Shown here in pieces: positions 27,129-36,145 of a stretch of 64,000 nucleotides of DNA. The position numbers and the translations under genes were made by a program. The DNA is from Myxococcus stipitatus DSM 14675 (lineage in GTDB: Bacteria > Myxococcota > Myxococcia > Myxococcales > Myxococcaceae), in the NCBI RefSeq assembly GCF_000331735.1, contig NC_020126.1, forward strand, positions 1,364,001-1,428,000, in the 5' to 3' direction. Position 1 is the first letter of the stretch, and every line of letters begins with the position of its first letter. The notes under the pieces are model-generated. The model ran no database searches and was not told where the DNA came from. It saw only the letters and a program-made list of their open reading frames with translations.

Positions 27129-27590
27129 GTGAGAATCGCCGAGTTCCTCAGCCCCGAAGCCGTCATCGCGGACATGCAGTCTCGGACGAAGCCAGAGGTG
27201 TTGCGCGAGCTGAGTGTCACGTTGGTGCGGGCCCACCCCCAGCTCCAGGAGGAGCGGTTGGTGGAGGTGCTGAAGGAGCGCGAGAAGCTCGGCAGCACCG
27301 GCATCGGCGAGGGGGTTGCCATTCCCCACGGCAAGCTGTCGGGCATGACGCAGCTCCAGGCGGCCTTCGGCGTGTCCCGGGCGGGCGTGGACTTCGAGGC
27401 CATCGACGGCAAGCCCACCCACCTGTTCTTCGCGCTGGTGGCCCCCGAGAACAGCGCCGGCGTCCACCTCAAGGCGCTGGCTCGCATCTCCCGCCTCTTC
27501 AAGAACCCGCGCTTCCGGGCCTCCATCCTCGAGGCACCCACGGCCGCGGACATCCACGCGCTCATCATCCAGGAAGACGCTCGGCCCTGA
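27129..27590 (+). CDS. ptsN: PTS IIA-like nitrogen regulatory protein PtsN
   Basis: 153 residues from GTG 27129, with GGGAG 6 nt upstream. IAEFLSPEAVIADMQSRTKPEVLRELS at the start, then the phosphorylation site GVAIPHGKL with His near residue 66, and LVAPENSAGVHLKALARISRLFKN near 103-124: all signatures of EIIA-Ntr. It receives phosphate from the PtsP-NPr relay and signals nitrogen and carbon status and potassium balance; no sugar transport is expected. It is placed downstream of rpoN and hpf, as in other Proteobacteria. Confidence 0.94.
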   Translation: MRIAEFLSPEAVIADMQSRTKPEVLRELSVTLVRAHPQLQEERLVEVLKEREKLGSTGIGEGVAIPHGKLSGMTQLQAAFGVSRAGVDFEAIDGKPTHLFFALVAPENSAGVHLKALARISRLFKNPRFRASILEAPTAADIHALIIQEDARP

Positions 27591-27613
27591 AGGCCGTCCC
27601 GCGGGGGACCCAC

Positions 27614-28459
27614 ATGGACGTGGTGTTGCGGCCCATCAACGACCGGTTCTTCCACGAGCAGGTGCTGCCCTTCCTCTCGCGCGCCATGGGCGATGCGAGC
27701 GGCGCCCTGGAGTCGCTCCTGGACTCGCTGGGAGACGGGCAGTCGCGCATGTTGTGCGAGCGGATGCTGTCCACCGCGCTGCCCGGAGGCCTGGGCTCGG
27801 TGGACGCGGACCCGTGGGCGGACCTGGTGGACCGGCTCGCCTTCCTGTCGTGGAAGGAGAGCCCCACGGGTTGGGAGGTGGGAGGCGACCAGGCGGGTTA
27901 CGCGGACGCCTGGGACGAGGCGCTGCACCTGGCGCTGATGCTGGAGGAGCCCAACTACCCCTACTGGGACACGCGCTCCGCCCGCGAGGTGCGAGACGGC
28001 TTCCGCTTCCGGCCGCTGGCGGACATGGGGCTGGCCTCGCTGCTGGCGGGGCACTGGGACCCCTTCCCGGAGTTTCCTCCGGACCGCGTCTTCAGCACCC
28101 AGGGCCGAGGGGAGTACTTCCCCTCGGAGCGCTTCGCCTTCGCGGACTGGGCCTGGCGTCCGGCGCGCGCGGTGGCGCACTGGCAGGTGAACCTGCCGCG
28201 CAAGCTGGAGCGGCTGATGGCGCGCGAGCAGGAGCGGATGCGCCTGCCGTCGTTGCCGGAGCGTGACGAGGTGCTGGGCTACTGGCTGGGGAAGCAGGCC
28301 CAGCCGCCCCCGCTGACGGTGGCCTTCTCGGGGCTGGGGCCTCGCGCGGCTGGGTGGATGCGGGAGTTGGGCACGCTGACGGCCCACATCCGGCGCGCGG
28401 CGCTGGCGAAGCAGGGCCTGGCGGCGCTCGTCACCAAGGGCACCAGCGTCCGCATCTAG
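27614..28459 (+). CDS. Hypothetical protein
   Basis: 281 residues, starting 24 nt after ptsN. It is soluble, acidic in the first half, rich in Trp ([41 protein letters not shown]), with no signal peptide or membrane helix. I recognise no family. Spacing suggests co-transcription with ptsN. It overlaps dtd on the other strand by 4 bp at the stop codons. Third-position GC is strong, so it is surely coding. Confidence 0.75.
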   Translation: MDVVLRPINDRFFHEQVLPFLSRAMGDASGALESLLDSLGDGQSRMLCERMLSTALPGGLGSVDADPWADLVDRLAFLSWKESPTGWEVGGDQAGYADAWDEALHLALMLEEPNYPYWDTRSAREVRDGFRFRPLADMGLASLLAGHWDPFPEFPPDRVFSTQGRGEYFPSERFAFADWAWRPARAVAHWQVNLPRKLERLMAREQERMRLPSLPERDEVLGYWLGKQAQPPPLTVAFSGLGPRAAGWMRELGTLTAHIRRAALAKQGLAALVTKGTSVRI

Positions 28460-28923
28460 GGCTTGGGCGCGGCGGTGCTCGGGCTCGGGCTCTCCAGGAG
28501 GAGGGTGACCGGGCCGTCATTGACCAGGGCCACCTTCATGTCCGCGGCGAAGATGCCGGTGCCCACGCTCAGGCCGCGCTGCCGGAGGCCCTCGCAGGCG
28601 CGCTCGTAGAGGGCCTTGGCGGTGGCGGGCTCCATCGCGTCGATGAAGCTGGGGCGGCGCCCCTTGCGCGCGTCGCCGTAGAGGGTGAACTGGCTGACGA
28701 CGATGAGCTGGCGGGACGTGTCCTCCAGCGAGAGGTTCATCTTCCCCGCGGTGTCCTCGAAGATGCGCAAGGTGGCCAGCTTCTCCACCATCCACGCCAC
28801 GTCGGCCTCGGTGTCACCCTTGCCCACGCCCAGGAGCACCAGCAGCCCGGGGCCGATGTCACTCACCCGTTGCCCCTCCACCGTCACCGACGCTTCCAGC
28901 ACCCGCTGCACCACGGCTCGCAT
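28456..28923 (-). CDS. dtd: D-aminoacyl-tRNA deacylase
   Basis: 155 residues from ATG 28923, which has GGAGG 8 nt upstream; the frame extends 6 codons further without support. [17 protein letters not shown] opens the fold; the catalytic/dimer motifs SQFTLYGD near residue 79 and [12 protein letters not shown] near 138 are present. It hydrolyses D-aminoacyl-tRNAs (and Gly-tRNA-Ala), preventing D-amino acid entry into protein. The C-terminal ten residues are a variable Ser/Pro/Ala tail. The neighbour dacB acts on D-Ala-D-Ala, though no functional link is required. Confidence 0.95.
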   Translation of the reverse strand: MRAVVQRVLEASVTVEGQRVSDIGPGLLVLLGVGKGDTEADVAWMVEKLATLRIFEDTAGKMNLSLEDTSRQLIVVSQFTLYGDARKGRRPSFIDAMEPATAKALYERACEGLRQRGLSVGTGIFAADMKVALVNDGPVTLLLESPSPSTAAPKP

Positions 28924-28974
28924 CGACACTTCCTCCGACACTGTCAGGGGCGCACGTCATGCTTCGCCCTGGGA

Positions 28975-28990
28975 TGGCTGGCATCTTGCG
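28975..28990 (+). promoter_or_regulatory. Candidate sigma-54 promoter upstream of dacB
   Basis: TGGCTGGCATCTTGCG: TGGC and TTGC are present with exact -24/-12 spacing, but the CAC part of the -24 element is missing. It lies about 160 bp before the dacB start. Confidence 0.35.
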
Positions 28991-29149
28991 CCCTGGAATG
29001 TTCTCAGTGAATGGAAGTCCACAAGTGACAACGGCCAATTTCCACTTGGCGGTAGAGCGAGCGCCCAACCGTGGACTGCCGCATTCCCTCACCCTTGCCG
29101 TGCTTTCGCACCCTTCCCCATAATGGCCGTCGATTTCCCTGGAGCGTGC

Positions 29150-31426
29150 GTGCAGGTTCATCGAGCCAGACACCTCTTGGCCGCGTCGGCCATCGTTTCC
29201 CTGCTGCTTCCCTTGGGTTCCCTGGCGGCGCCTCCCTCCGCCGAGAAGCGAGCGGACCGTGAGGCCCTGCGCGCGGCGTTGCTCGCGGTGCTGCAGCGCC
29301 CCTCGCTCAAGGTGAGCCGGGTGGGGGTGCACATGCAGAGCCTGGATGATGGCTCCGTGGTGTTCACCCACAACGCGGACGAGCTGCTCAACCCCGCGTC
29401 CAACGTGAAGCTCGTGACGTCCGCGGCGGCGCTGGCGGTGCTCGGCTCGGAGTTCCGCTACGAGACGGAGTTCCTGGTCGACGGGATGAGCGCCGAGGGC
29501 AAGGTGAAGACGCTCTACGTGCGCGGCAAGGGTGACCCGTCCGTGACGACCGAGCGCCTGTGGGGCGTGGCGTCGGAGCTGTGGCACGCGGGCGTGCGCG
29601 AGGTGGGCGAAATCGTCGTGGACGACTCCTGGTTCGACATGGAGCGCACGCCGCCCGGGTATGACCAGGAGGACTCGGACCGGGCGTACATGGCGCCCAC
29701 CGGCGCGCTGAGCCTGAACTGGAACGCGGTGGCCATCTACGTGCGGCCGGGCGCGGGCCCTGGCGCCAAGGGCATCGTGGAGATGGAGCCGCCCAGCGAC
29801 TACTTCATCGTGGAGAACCAGCTCTCCACCGGGGCTCGTCGCGCGCGGCGCGTGTCCGTCACGTCGGACCCGGCCGGCGCGCAGCAGAAGATCGTGGTGC
29901 GCGGGCAGGTGCCGGCCGAGCGCGGTGGCGCCACCAGCCAGTGGAAGAAGATCGACAACCCTCCCATGTACTTCGGCCAGACGCTCAAGCAGATCTTGAG
30001 CACGCGGGGCATGAAGGTCCGCGGCCGGGTGCGGCAGGGGCTCACGGCGTCGTCGGCGCGCATGGTGTACGTGGCGCAGTCGGACACGTTCGACGTGCTG
30101 CTCAAGCGCCTCAACAAGCTCTCCAGCAACTTCGTCGCGGAGCAGCTGCTCAAGACGATGGGCGCGGAGGGCCGGGGCGCGCCGGGCTCGTTCGGCAAGG
30201 GCGTGGAGGTGGTGGAGCAGTTCCTGGAGCGCGAGGTGGGGATTGCTCGCGGCACGTACGTGATGAAGAACGGCAGCGGGCTGAATGACGCCAACCGCTT
30301 CTCGGCCGCGCAGCTCAACAAGCTCTTGCGCTACATGTACGGGCGCTTCCCGCTGGCGCCGGAGTACCTGTCGTCGGTGCCCATCGCGGGCAAGGACGGC
30401 ACGCTGAAGTACCGCTTCGAGGGCAGCGACGCGGTGGGCCGGCTGCGCGCGAAGACGGGCACGCTGGAGGGCGTCTCCGCGCTGAGCGGCTACGTGACGA
30501 GCGCGGGTGGCGAGCGCTTCTCCTTCTCGATGATGGTCAACGACTTCGCCGGACGCGCGGGCCCCATCGTCGCGGGCCTGGACGCGCTGGGCGCGGCGGT
30601 GGCGGCCACGGGCTCCAGCCTGGGCCCGTCGAGCGCGGTGGCGGCGCTGGCGGACGGCGGCAAGTCGTCGGGTGCCATCGATGATGTCGCGGCCCGCATC
30701 AAGACGTACCTGGACCTGGGGCGGCAGCGAGACTCTCGCAACCTGGGCTTCCTGCGCACCGCGTGGCGCAGCGAGCGGGACCCGGCGGTGCGAGCGGTGC
30801 TCGCGGAGAGCCTCTACCAGTCCAACCCTCATGACTACCTGGGCGCTCGCACGCTGCTCGACAGCTACTCGGCGGGCAACGACGTGTATGGCCGCCTGAG
30901 GGAGGTCGCGCGCGTGTTGTCCGTGGAGGTGCCCGGCGTCACCAGCATGGTGGAGCTGGCCGCGTCCGGGAACACGGAGGCGCTGGCGCGGGTGCTGGAG
31001 CTCGCGGGCGCGACGGGCGCGGACGGACAGGCGCAGACGGAGCTGTCCGTGGCGTTGGGAGAAGTGGCTCGCACGGCGCCGGAGGCGCTGGTGGTGGCGC
31101 TGCGCTCGGCCCTTCCCGCGGACCGGGATGCGGCCACGACGCTCCTGGCCCGCTCGCTGGTGGAGGCGGGGCAGGGGGACCACCCCTTCTGGAAGTCGCT
31201 GCGCCGGATGCTGGGCGCCGCGGACCCGCAGGTGGCGGCCTTCGCCAAGGGCCTGGACTCCACGCTGTCGCAGAAGGTGGCCGAGGCCAAGGCGCCGCGT
31301 CCGTCCGAGGGCGGTGGCGCGGTCCAGGTGGTGGCGCCCGCTGGCGGGACGCCTCCTCCGCCGCCTCCGCCACGTCCGACGGGGAGCGCCCCGGAGGCTC
31401 GCACCGAGACCCGCCCGGGCGGGTAG
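29150..31426 (+). CDS. dacB: PBP4-type D-alanyl-D-alanine carboxypeptidase/endopeptidase with extra C-terminal domain
   Basis: 758 residues; E. coli DacB has 477. GTG 29150 has GGAG 5 nt upstream and starts directly at the signal peptide ([22 protein letters not shown]). Penicillin-binding motifs are in the PBP4 order: SNVK (S-x-x-K) near residue 83, SGLN near 376, and KTGT near 435, with the large inserted domains between the first two. It trims peptidoglycan peptides in the periplasm. Residues about 500-720 are extra: regular Ala/Leu helices like HEAT repeats ([17 protein letters not shown]), then a Pro-rich tail. It ends before a GC-rich hairpin. Confidence 0.93.
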   Translation: MQVHRARHLLAASAIVSLLLPLGSLAAPPSAEKRADREALRAALLAVLQRPSLKVSRVGVHMQSLDDGSVVFTHNADELLNPASNVKLVTSAAALAVLGSEFRYETEFLVDGMSAEGKVKTLYVRGKGDPSVTTERLWGVASELWHAGVREVGEIVVDDSWFDMERTPPGYDQEDSDRAYMAPTGALSLNWNAVAIYVRPGAGPGAKGIVEMEPPSDYFIVENQLSTGARRARRVSVTSDPAGAQQKIVVRGQVPAERGGATSQWKKIDNPPMYFGQTLKQILSTRGMKVRGRVRQGLTASSARMVYVAQSDTFDVLLKRLNKLSSNFVAEQLLKTMGAEGRGAPGSFGKGVEVVEQFLEREVGIARGTYVMKNGSGLNDANRFSAAQLNKLLRYMYGRFPLAPEYLSSVPIAGKDGTLKYRFEGSDAVGRLRAKTGTLEGVSALSGYVTSAGGERFSFSMMVNDFAGRAGPIVAGLDALGAAVAATGSSLGPSSAVAALADGGKSSGAIDDVAARIKTYLDLGRQRDSRNLGFLRTAWRSERDPAVRAVLAESLYQSNPHDYLGARTLLDSYSAGNDVYGRLREVARVLSVEVPGVTSMVELAASGNTEALARVLELAGATGADGQAQTELSVALGEVARTAPEALVVALRSALPADRDAATTLLARSLVEAGQGDHPFWKSLRRMLGAADPQVAAFAKGLDSTLSQKVAEAKAPRPSEGGGAVQVVAPAGGTPPPPPPPRPTGSAPEARTETRPGG

Positions 31427-31487
31427 CGCTCCGCCCTGGCCCCCGCGCGACGCTCGAGGGTGGGGGAGTTTCACACCTGTTGCCCGC

Positions 31488-31517
31488 ATGGGGGGCGGCC
31501 GCCCGGCCGAGCCCCAT
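31488..31517 (+). terminator. GC hairpin between dacB and ssb
   Basis: ATGGGG (31488-31493) pairs with CCCCAT (31512-31517), and the G/C-only interior can pair further. No T run follows. It probably acts as a weak terminator or pause. Confidence 0.3.
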
Positions 31518-31650
31518 GGCGGGGGCCGCCTTCTGGAAATGTCAGGGGGCGCTGCTATACGTGGAAGGCAACCCGCCAGGGCAGATGCCCGGTGGGCCGT
31601 GTCCTTCCCGTGGTGGGAGGGACCTCGACCGAAAGGCAGAGGGAGCAGTC

Positions 31651-32166
31651 ATGGCAGGTGGCGTGAACAAGGTCATCCTCATCGGCAACCTGGGGGCGGA
31701 CCCGGAAGTGCGCTTCACCCCGGGGGGCCAGGCCGTCGCGAACTTCCGCATCGCCACGAGCGAGAGCTGGAACGACAAGAACGGCCAGAAGCAGGAGCGC
31801 ACCGAGTGGCACCGCATCGTCGTCTGGGGAAAGCTCGCGGAGCTCTGCGGCGAGTACCTGAAGAAGGGACGCCAGTGCTACGTCGAGGGGCGCCTGCAGA
31901 CGCGTGAGTGGACCGACAAGGAGAACCGGAAGAACTACACCACGGAGGTCGTCGCCAACGCGGTGACGTTCCTGGGCGGTCGTGACGCCGGGGACGGCAT
32001 GGGTGGTGGCGGTGGCGGTGGTGGTGGGCGCCGGCAGTTCGGCGGGCAGCAGCAGCGCGGTGGCATGGACGGCGGCGACTACGGCCAGCCGCCCCCCATG
32101 GATGACGGCATGGGTGGTGGTGGCGGCGGTGGTGGCGGCAACAACGAGGACGACATCCCGTTCTGA
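31651..32166 (+). CDS. ssb: Single-stranded DNA-binding protein
   Basis: 171 residues; GGGAG lies 6 nt before the ATG. OB fold in residues 1-110: [59 protein letters not shown] glycine-rich linker contains two near-identical poly-Gly tracts (9 Gly each) around a Gln/Gly block, and the acidic tip DDIPF, which docks repair and replication partners, ends the protein. The tandem hairpins downstream isolate it from convergent sdhC. Confidence 0.97.
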   Translation: MAGGVNKVILIGNLGADPEVRFTPGGQAVANFRIATSESWNDKNGQKQERTEWHRIVVWGKLAELCGEYLKKGRQCYVEGRLQTREWTDKENRKNYTTEVVANAVTFLGGRDAGDGMGGGGGGGGGRRQFGGQQQRGGMDGGDYGQPPPMDDGMGGGGGGGGGNNEDDIPF

Positions 32167-32194
32167 GCGCCCCGCGGCACTCAGCCTGAAGCAG

Positions 32195-32248
32195 CGAATC
32201 GGCCGCTCCCCGGAAGTCCTCGGGGGCGGCCGATGTGCTTCCAGGCGA
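32195..32248 (+). repeat. Tandem hairpin repeat, copy 1 (terminator)
   Basis: First copy of a roughly 53-nt direct repeat. ATCGGCCGC (from 32198) pairs with GCGGCCGAT (to 32234), and the stem extends to 13 bp. It starts 28 bp past the ssb stop. Confidence 0.6.
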
Positions 32249-32271
32249 CGTGAAGCGGGCACCCCTGGAAA

Positions 32272-32325
32272 CGAATCGGCCGCTCCCGGGAAGTCCTCGG
32301 GGGCGGCCGATGTGCCTTCAGGCGC
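32272..32325 (-). repeat. Tandem hairpin repeat, copy 2 (terminator)
   Basis: Second copy, same hairpin (32275-32311) with one base deleted in the C run. It lies 43 bp past the sdhC stop on the opposite strand, so each convergent gene may use one copy. Confidence 0.6.
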
Positions 32326-32367
32326 TGTGACAGGGGGCCCTTCCGGGGACACCCTGGGGCTTGCTCA

Positions 32368-33042
32368 TCAGGCCGGGGGACCGAAGGCGGCGCCCGCGGT
32401 GTAGAGCGCGTAGATGACGCCCCAGCTCATCGCCGTCAGCAGGGCGAAGATGGTGAGGGCGACCGGCTCGAAGCGGCGCATGGAGCGCTCCGTGCCCAGC
32501 AGGCCCCAGCCCATGGCGAAGCCCTGGAGGCCGTTGGCCAGGTGGTACGCGGTGCCCAGGGTGCCCAGGATGTAGACGGCCAGCGTGGGCGTGTGGAAGT
32601 GCATCTGCTGCGCGATGTCCGAGAACAGCTCGGGGTGGCCCAGGAGCAGGCGGGGGCGCAGGAACGCCAGCCAGATGTGGGCGCCCAGGAAGGCGAGCAC
32701 GCCCAGGGCGGAGACGCGCTGGAGCAGGTACTTGAGGTTGCCGTAGTTGTTGTAGCGGCCGTTGTTCGGCTTGAAGCTGAAGAGCCGGACGATGCCCCAA
32801 CCCGTGTGGAACAGCAGGGGCAGGATGACGATGATGAACGTCAGGACCTGCGAGTACGGGTTGGCGTACGTGGTGACGGATTGCTGCCACGCGGCGGCGC
32901 CGTCGAAGGCGGACAGGTTGTTCCAGAGGTGGTTGACCACCCAGATGCTCAAGGGGACGACCGCGAGGAACGAGCCCAGGCGGGACTTGAGGAGCGGCGT
33001 CTTGTTGGAAACGGCGTCGGCTGTAGCGGCCTGGGTGCTCAT
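32368..33042 (-). CDS. sdhC: Succinate dehydrogenase cytochrome b subunit
   Basis: 224 residues with about five membrane helices (FLAVVPLSIWVVNHLWNNLSAF, VLTFIIVILPLLFHTGWGI, VSALGVLAFLGAHIWLAFL, TLAVYILGTLGTAYHLANGLQGF, ALTIFALLTAMSWGVIYALY). Conserved histidines (VNHLW, LFHTG, GAHIW, YHLANG) can bind two b hemes, as in the B. subtilis / Wolinella-type cytochrome b558 subunit. Here the gene stands alone: the flavoprotein and iron-sulfur subunit genes that normally follow are absent and ssb converges instead. Confidence 0.88.
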   Translation of the reverse strand: MSTQAATADAVSNKTPLLKSRLGSFLAVVPLSIWVVNHLWNNLSAFDGAAAWQQSVTTYANPYSQVLTFIIVILPLLFHTGWGIVRLFSFKPNNGRYNNYGNLKYLLQRVSALGVLAFLGAHIWLAFLRPRLLLGHPELFSDIAQQMHFHTPTLAVYILGTLGTAYHLANGLQGFAMGWGLLGTERSMRRFEPVALTIFALLTAMSWGVIYALYTAGAAFGPPA

Positions 33043-33178
33043 CGGTTCTCCAGCGATGGCGCGCGGGTGAGAGACCGCGCCCCACGTCAGGTGACTGTCG
33101 GAGGGCGGGTTATAACCGTTCCCGCCGGGACGCTGGATTTCTTCCGCACCCCCGTATCCCAGCCTTCGCGCACGGAGG

Positions 33179-33196
33179 CATAAGCCTGGGCTTATG
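33179..33196. promoter_or_regulatory. 18-bp palindrome between sdhC and hslO
   Basis: CATAAGCC and GGCTTATG flank TG: a perfect inverted repeat with 8-bp arms, AT-rich against its background. CCTGGG/CCCAGG (33185-33207) forms an overlapping repeat. An operator for one or both divergent genes is plausible. Confidence 0.45.
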
Positions 33197-33297
33197 TGTC
33201 ACCCAGGGTGGGGCTGCTGCCAGCCCGCCATGCGACGGCGCGTCCGCCTTCTGACGTTGGCGGGCACGATGGGCTCGGGCACGCTACTCGCTCTGCC

Positions 33298-34188
33298 ATG
33301 GATGAGCTCGTCAGTGGATTGTTGAAGACGTCGGATATCCGGGTGGTGCTGGCCCTCACCACGGACTTGTCCCGTGAGGCCCGGGCCACCCACAAGACGG
33401 CCCCCGCCGCCGCGGGCCTGCTGGCCCAGTCCCTCACCGCCGCGGCCCTCCTGGCCTCCCTCCAGAAGGGGGAGGCGTCCCGCGTGAATCTGCAGGTGGA
33501 GTGCGACGGGCCGCTCAGGGGCCTCTTCGTGGACGGCGACACGACCGGCCTGGTGCGCGGCTACGTGAAGAACACCCTCGTGGAGTACGTGGGCGCCGAC
33601 GACCAGTACCACTGGCGGCCCGTGCTGGGGAACAAGGGCTTCCTCTCCGTGCTGCGCGACCTGGGGGGCGGCGAGCACTACCGCTCTTCCGTGGAGCTGG
33701 AGCGCTTCGACCTCGCCGGAGACCTGGAGCGCTACTTCCACCAGTCGGATCAGCTCCCCTCGCACGTGCTGCTCCTGCAACTGCCCGCCCAGTCCGAGGG
33801 CAAGACGGAGCCCTTGGGCATCGTCGCGGGGGTGCTCGTGCAGCCGCTGCCGGGCGCGGACATGGAGGCCTTCCAGGCGCTGGGCGAGCGCCTCCATCGC
33901 GAGGCGGCGTCCGTGCTCCAGGCGCATGCGTCGTCGGGAGCCTCCGCGGTGCTGCGTGCGCTCATTCCCGACTCCGACTTCGAGGTGATGTCGCGTTATC
34001 CGCTGCGCTTCGGCTGTTCGTGCAGCAAGGACCGCGTGAAGCGCGCGCTGTTGGCCATGGGACGCGAGGAGCTTCAGGACGTTCTGGAGAAGGAAGGACA
34101 GGCGGAGGCGACGTGCCAGTTCTGCACGACGCGCTATGTCATTCCGGGAGATGAAATCCGGAGCATGTTGGAGAGCGGCACGGTTTGA
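33298..34188 (+). CDS. hslO: Redox-regulated chaperone Hsp33
   Basis: 296 residues from ATG 33298; the frame runs further upstream without support. The N-terminal domain includes RATHKTAPAAAGLLAQSLTAAALLAS and LQVECDGPLRGLFVDGD. The C-terminal redox switch keeps all four zinc cysteines: CSCSKDR near residues 240-242 and CQFC near 272-275. Oxidation releases zinc and activates holdase activity against unfolded proteins. It is divergent from sdhC with a palindrome between them. Confidence 0.96.
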   Translation: MDELVSGLLKTSDIRVVLALTTDLSREARATHKTAPAAAGLLAQSLTAAALLASLQKGEASRVNLQVECDGPLRGLFVDGDTTGLVRGYVKNTLVEYVGADDQYHWRPVLGNKGFLSVLRDLGGGEHYRSSVELERFDLAGDLERYFHQSDQLPSHVLLLQLPAQSEGKTEPLGIVAGVLVQPLPGADMEAFQALGERLHREAASVLQAHASSGASAVLRALIPDSDFEVMSRYPLRFGCSCSKDRVKRALLAMGREELQDVLEKEGQAEATCQFCTTRYVIPGDEIRSMLESGTV

Positions 34189-34222
34189 CTTGGGTGCGTG
34201 GCCTCGATAGAGGCCGCGCGCC

Positions 34223-35254
34223 ATGAGTTACTTCACGCAATTGCTCGAAGGCGGTTACGAGGCCGTCCACCTGCTCAGCGACTCCCGCACGGGCCTGAAG
34301 GCCATTGTGGGGATGCACAACACGCGGCTGGGGCCGGGATTGGGCGGCACGCGCGCCCTGTCGACGTACACCTCCGAGGAGGAGGCCGTCGCGGACGCGC
34401 TCCGGTTGGCGCGAGGCATGACGTACAAGGCGGCGCTCGCGGGCCTGCCGCATGGAGGCGGCAAGGCCGTCATCATGCTGCCCCGCGGGAACTTCGACCG
34501 GGCGAAGCTGTTCGAGTCGTTCGGCCGCGCCGTCGAGTCGCTCTGTGGTCGCTACATCACCACCGAGGACAGCGGCACCAGCCCCGACGACATGGAGCAC
34601 GTGCGCAAGCACACGAAGTACGTCCTGGGCTTGAAGGAGCGCAGTGGAGACCCGTCGCCGGTGACGGCGTTCGGCGTCGCTCGGGCGATGGAGGCCACGG
34701 CGAAGAACATCTTCGGCACCGCGGACCTCAAGGGCCTGCGCGTCACCGTGCTGGGTGTGGGCCACGTGGGCATGTACCTGGTGAAGGAGCTGCACGAGCG
34801 CGGCGCCAAGGTGTGGGTGAGCGACATCAACGCCGCCAGCGTGGAGCACGCGGTGAAGACCTACGGCGCCACGGCGGTGGACTCGGACACCCTGCACCGC
34901 ATGGAGGCGGACATCTTCGCGCCGTGCGCGCTGGGCGGCGGCCTCAACGACGCCACGCTGCCGCTCCTGAAGGTGAAGGCGGTGTGCGGGGCGGCCAACA
35001 ACCAACTGCTCACGATGCGACACGGCGAGCAGCTCGCCAGCCGAGGCATCCTGTACGTGCCGGACTACGCGGCCAACGCGGGCGGCCTCATCAACGTGGC
35101 GCAGGAGTGGGCGGGGTACGACCGGGAGAAGGCGTACGCCCGGGCGTCGAACATCTTCGACACCATCGACACCTTGCTGCGGCGTGCGAAGGAGTCCGGC
35201 CAGCGCCCCGAGCAGGTGGCCGACCGCATGGTGGAAGAGAAGCTGGCGGCCTGA
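34223..35254 (+). CDS. Leucine/valine/phenylalanine-type amino acid dehydrogenase
   Basis: 343 residues, the length of leucine dehydrogenases. LGPGLGGTRALSTY near the start; catalytic lysine region GMTYKAALAGLPHGGGKAVI near residues 65-84; TTEDSGTSPDDM; Rossmann motif LGVGHVGMYL near 178; VCGAANNQL and PDYAANAGGLINV late. It deaminates branched-chain amino acids to 2-oxo acids with NAD+. In myxobacteria such a step would feed branched-chain fatty acid synthesis. Leu versus Val versus Phe preference cannot be told. It begins 34 nt after hslO. Confidence 0.93.
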   Translation: MSYFTQLLEGGYEAVHLLSDSRTGLKAIVGMHNTRLGPGLGGTRALSTYTSEEEAVADALRLARGMTYKAALAGLPHGGGKAVIMLPRGNFDRAKLFESFGRAVESLCGRYITTEDSGTSPDDMEHVRKHTKYVLGLKERSGDPSPVTAFGVARAMEATAKNIFGTADLKGLRVTVLGVGHVGMYLVKELHERGAKVWVSDINAASVEHAVKTYGATAVDSDTLHRMEADIFAPCALGGGLNDATLPLLKVKAVCGAANNQLLTMRHGEQLASRGILYVPDYAANAGGLINVAQEWAGYDREKAYARASNIFDTIDTLLRRAKESGQRPEQVADRMVEEKLAA

Positions 35255-35379
35255 GCGCCGGGACCTGGCCCGTCCTCCGCGCTTCATGAGCCGGAGGATG
35301 GGGCAGGTGTGGGCGGGATATGGCCAGGGCGCGGTCCTCGGGGTATGACGGGGCCGCACCCCAGCCGGAGCTCACCGCC

Positions 35380-36126
35380 GTGGCGACCAAGCGGGCAGCG
35401 CCCGGGCTAAAGGCCCAGGGCAAGCGCAAGCCCACCGCGAAATCCTCCTCGAAGAAGACCTCTTCCAAGAAGTCTCCTTCCAAGCCCCGTGTGGCGTCGG
35501 CGTCCGCGTCGGCCCGCAAGGGGGCGAAGAAACTCGTCTCCATTCCTTCCGACATGGTGCTGGCGCCCCAGGTGGAAGTGCCGCGCCAGCCCACGGGCAA
35601 GGACCAGTCCCGCAAGCGCTCCGCGGGCGTGCGGGAGCTGACGTGGGCGGAGTTCGACCGCGCCGTGCATCACCTGGCCGACGCCATCCGTCAGTCCTTC
35701 GAGCCCCAGGCGGTGGTGGGCGTGGCGCACGGCGGAGTCTTCGTCGGCGGCGCGCTCTCCTCGGCGCTGGGGTGCGCGTTCTTCCCCGTGCGCATCAGCC
35801 GCCGCAGCCGCGACCGGGGTGACGAGAGTCGTCCGCGCGGAGGCCCCAGGACGGCCGGAGAGATGCCGCGCGAGCTCAAGGGCCGGCGCGTGCTCATCGT
35901 CGACGACGTGGCGTCCAGCGGTGACACGTTGGAGCTGGCCACGGCGCTGGCTCGCGAGGCGGGCGCCACGAAGGTGTCCACGGCGTGCCTGGTCGCGAAG
36001 CCGGAGGGGTACTCGCCGCACTTCGCGGGGTTGACCACGGGCTCGTTGGTGGTCTTCCCGTGGGACTACGCGCCCGGCGTGGGCGACGCCCGCTTCGACG
36101 AGGACCCGGACAAGGCCGGGGCGTGA
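35380..36126 (+). CDS. Phosphoribosyltransferase-domain protein with Lys/Ser-rich tail
   Basis: 248 residues from GTG 35380, with GGAG 9 nt upstream; an ATG at 35320 would add 20. Residues 1-55 are dominated by Lys, Ser, Ala and Pro (for example KSSSKKTSSKKSPSKP), like histone H1 tails. From about residue 80: LTWAEFDRAVHHLADAI, VVGVAHGGVFVGGAL, then the PRPP loop VLIVDDVASSGDTLE near 172-186 and VFPWDY, matching xanthine/hypoxanthine-type phosphoribosyltransferases. Base specificity is unclear. The basic tail is unusual; it could bind nucleic acid. It is followed at 19 bp by selB. Confidence 0.85.
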   Translation: MATKRAAPGLKAQGKRKPTAKSSSKKTSSKKSPSKPRVASASASARKGAKKLVSIPSDMVLAPQVEVPRQPTGKDQSRKRSAGVRELTWAEFDRAVHHLADAIRQSFEPQAVVGVAHGGVFVGGALSSALGCAFFPVRISRRSRDRGDESRPRGGPRTAGEMPRELKGRRVLIVDDVASSGDTLELATALAREAGATKVSTACLVAKPEGYSPHFAGLTTGSLVVFPWDYAPGVGDARFDEDPDKAGA

Positions 36127-36145
36127 GCGGTGTCGCGGTGATGCG

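Noticed and set aside
31995..32145. GGT/GGC tracts in ssb as phase-variable repeats
   Set aside because: Codons are mixed, not a pure tandem unit; they merely encode the Gly-rich linker.
36127..36145. Search for tRNA-Sec, selA or selD near selB
   Set aside because: No tRNA T-loop motif or relevant ORF is visible in the flanks.
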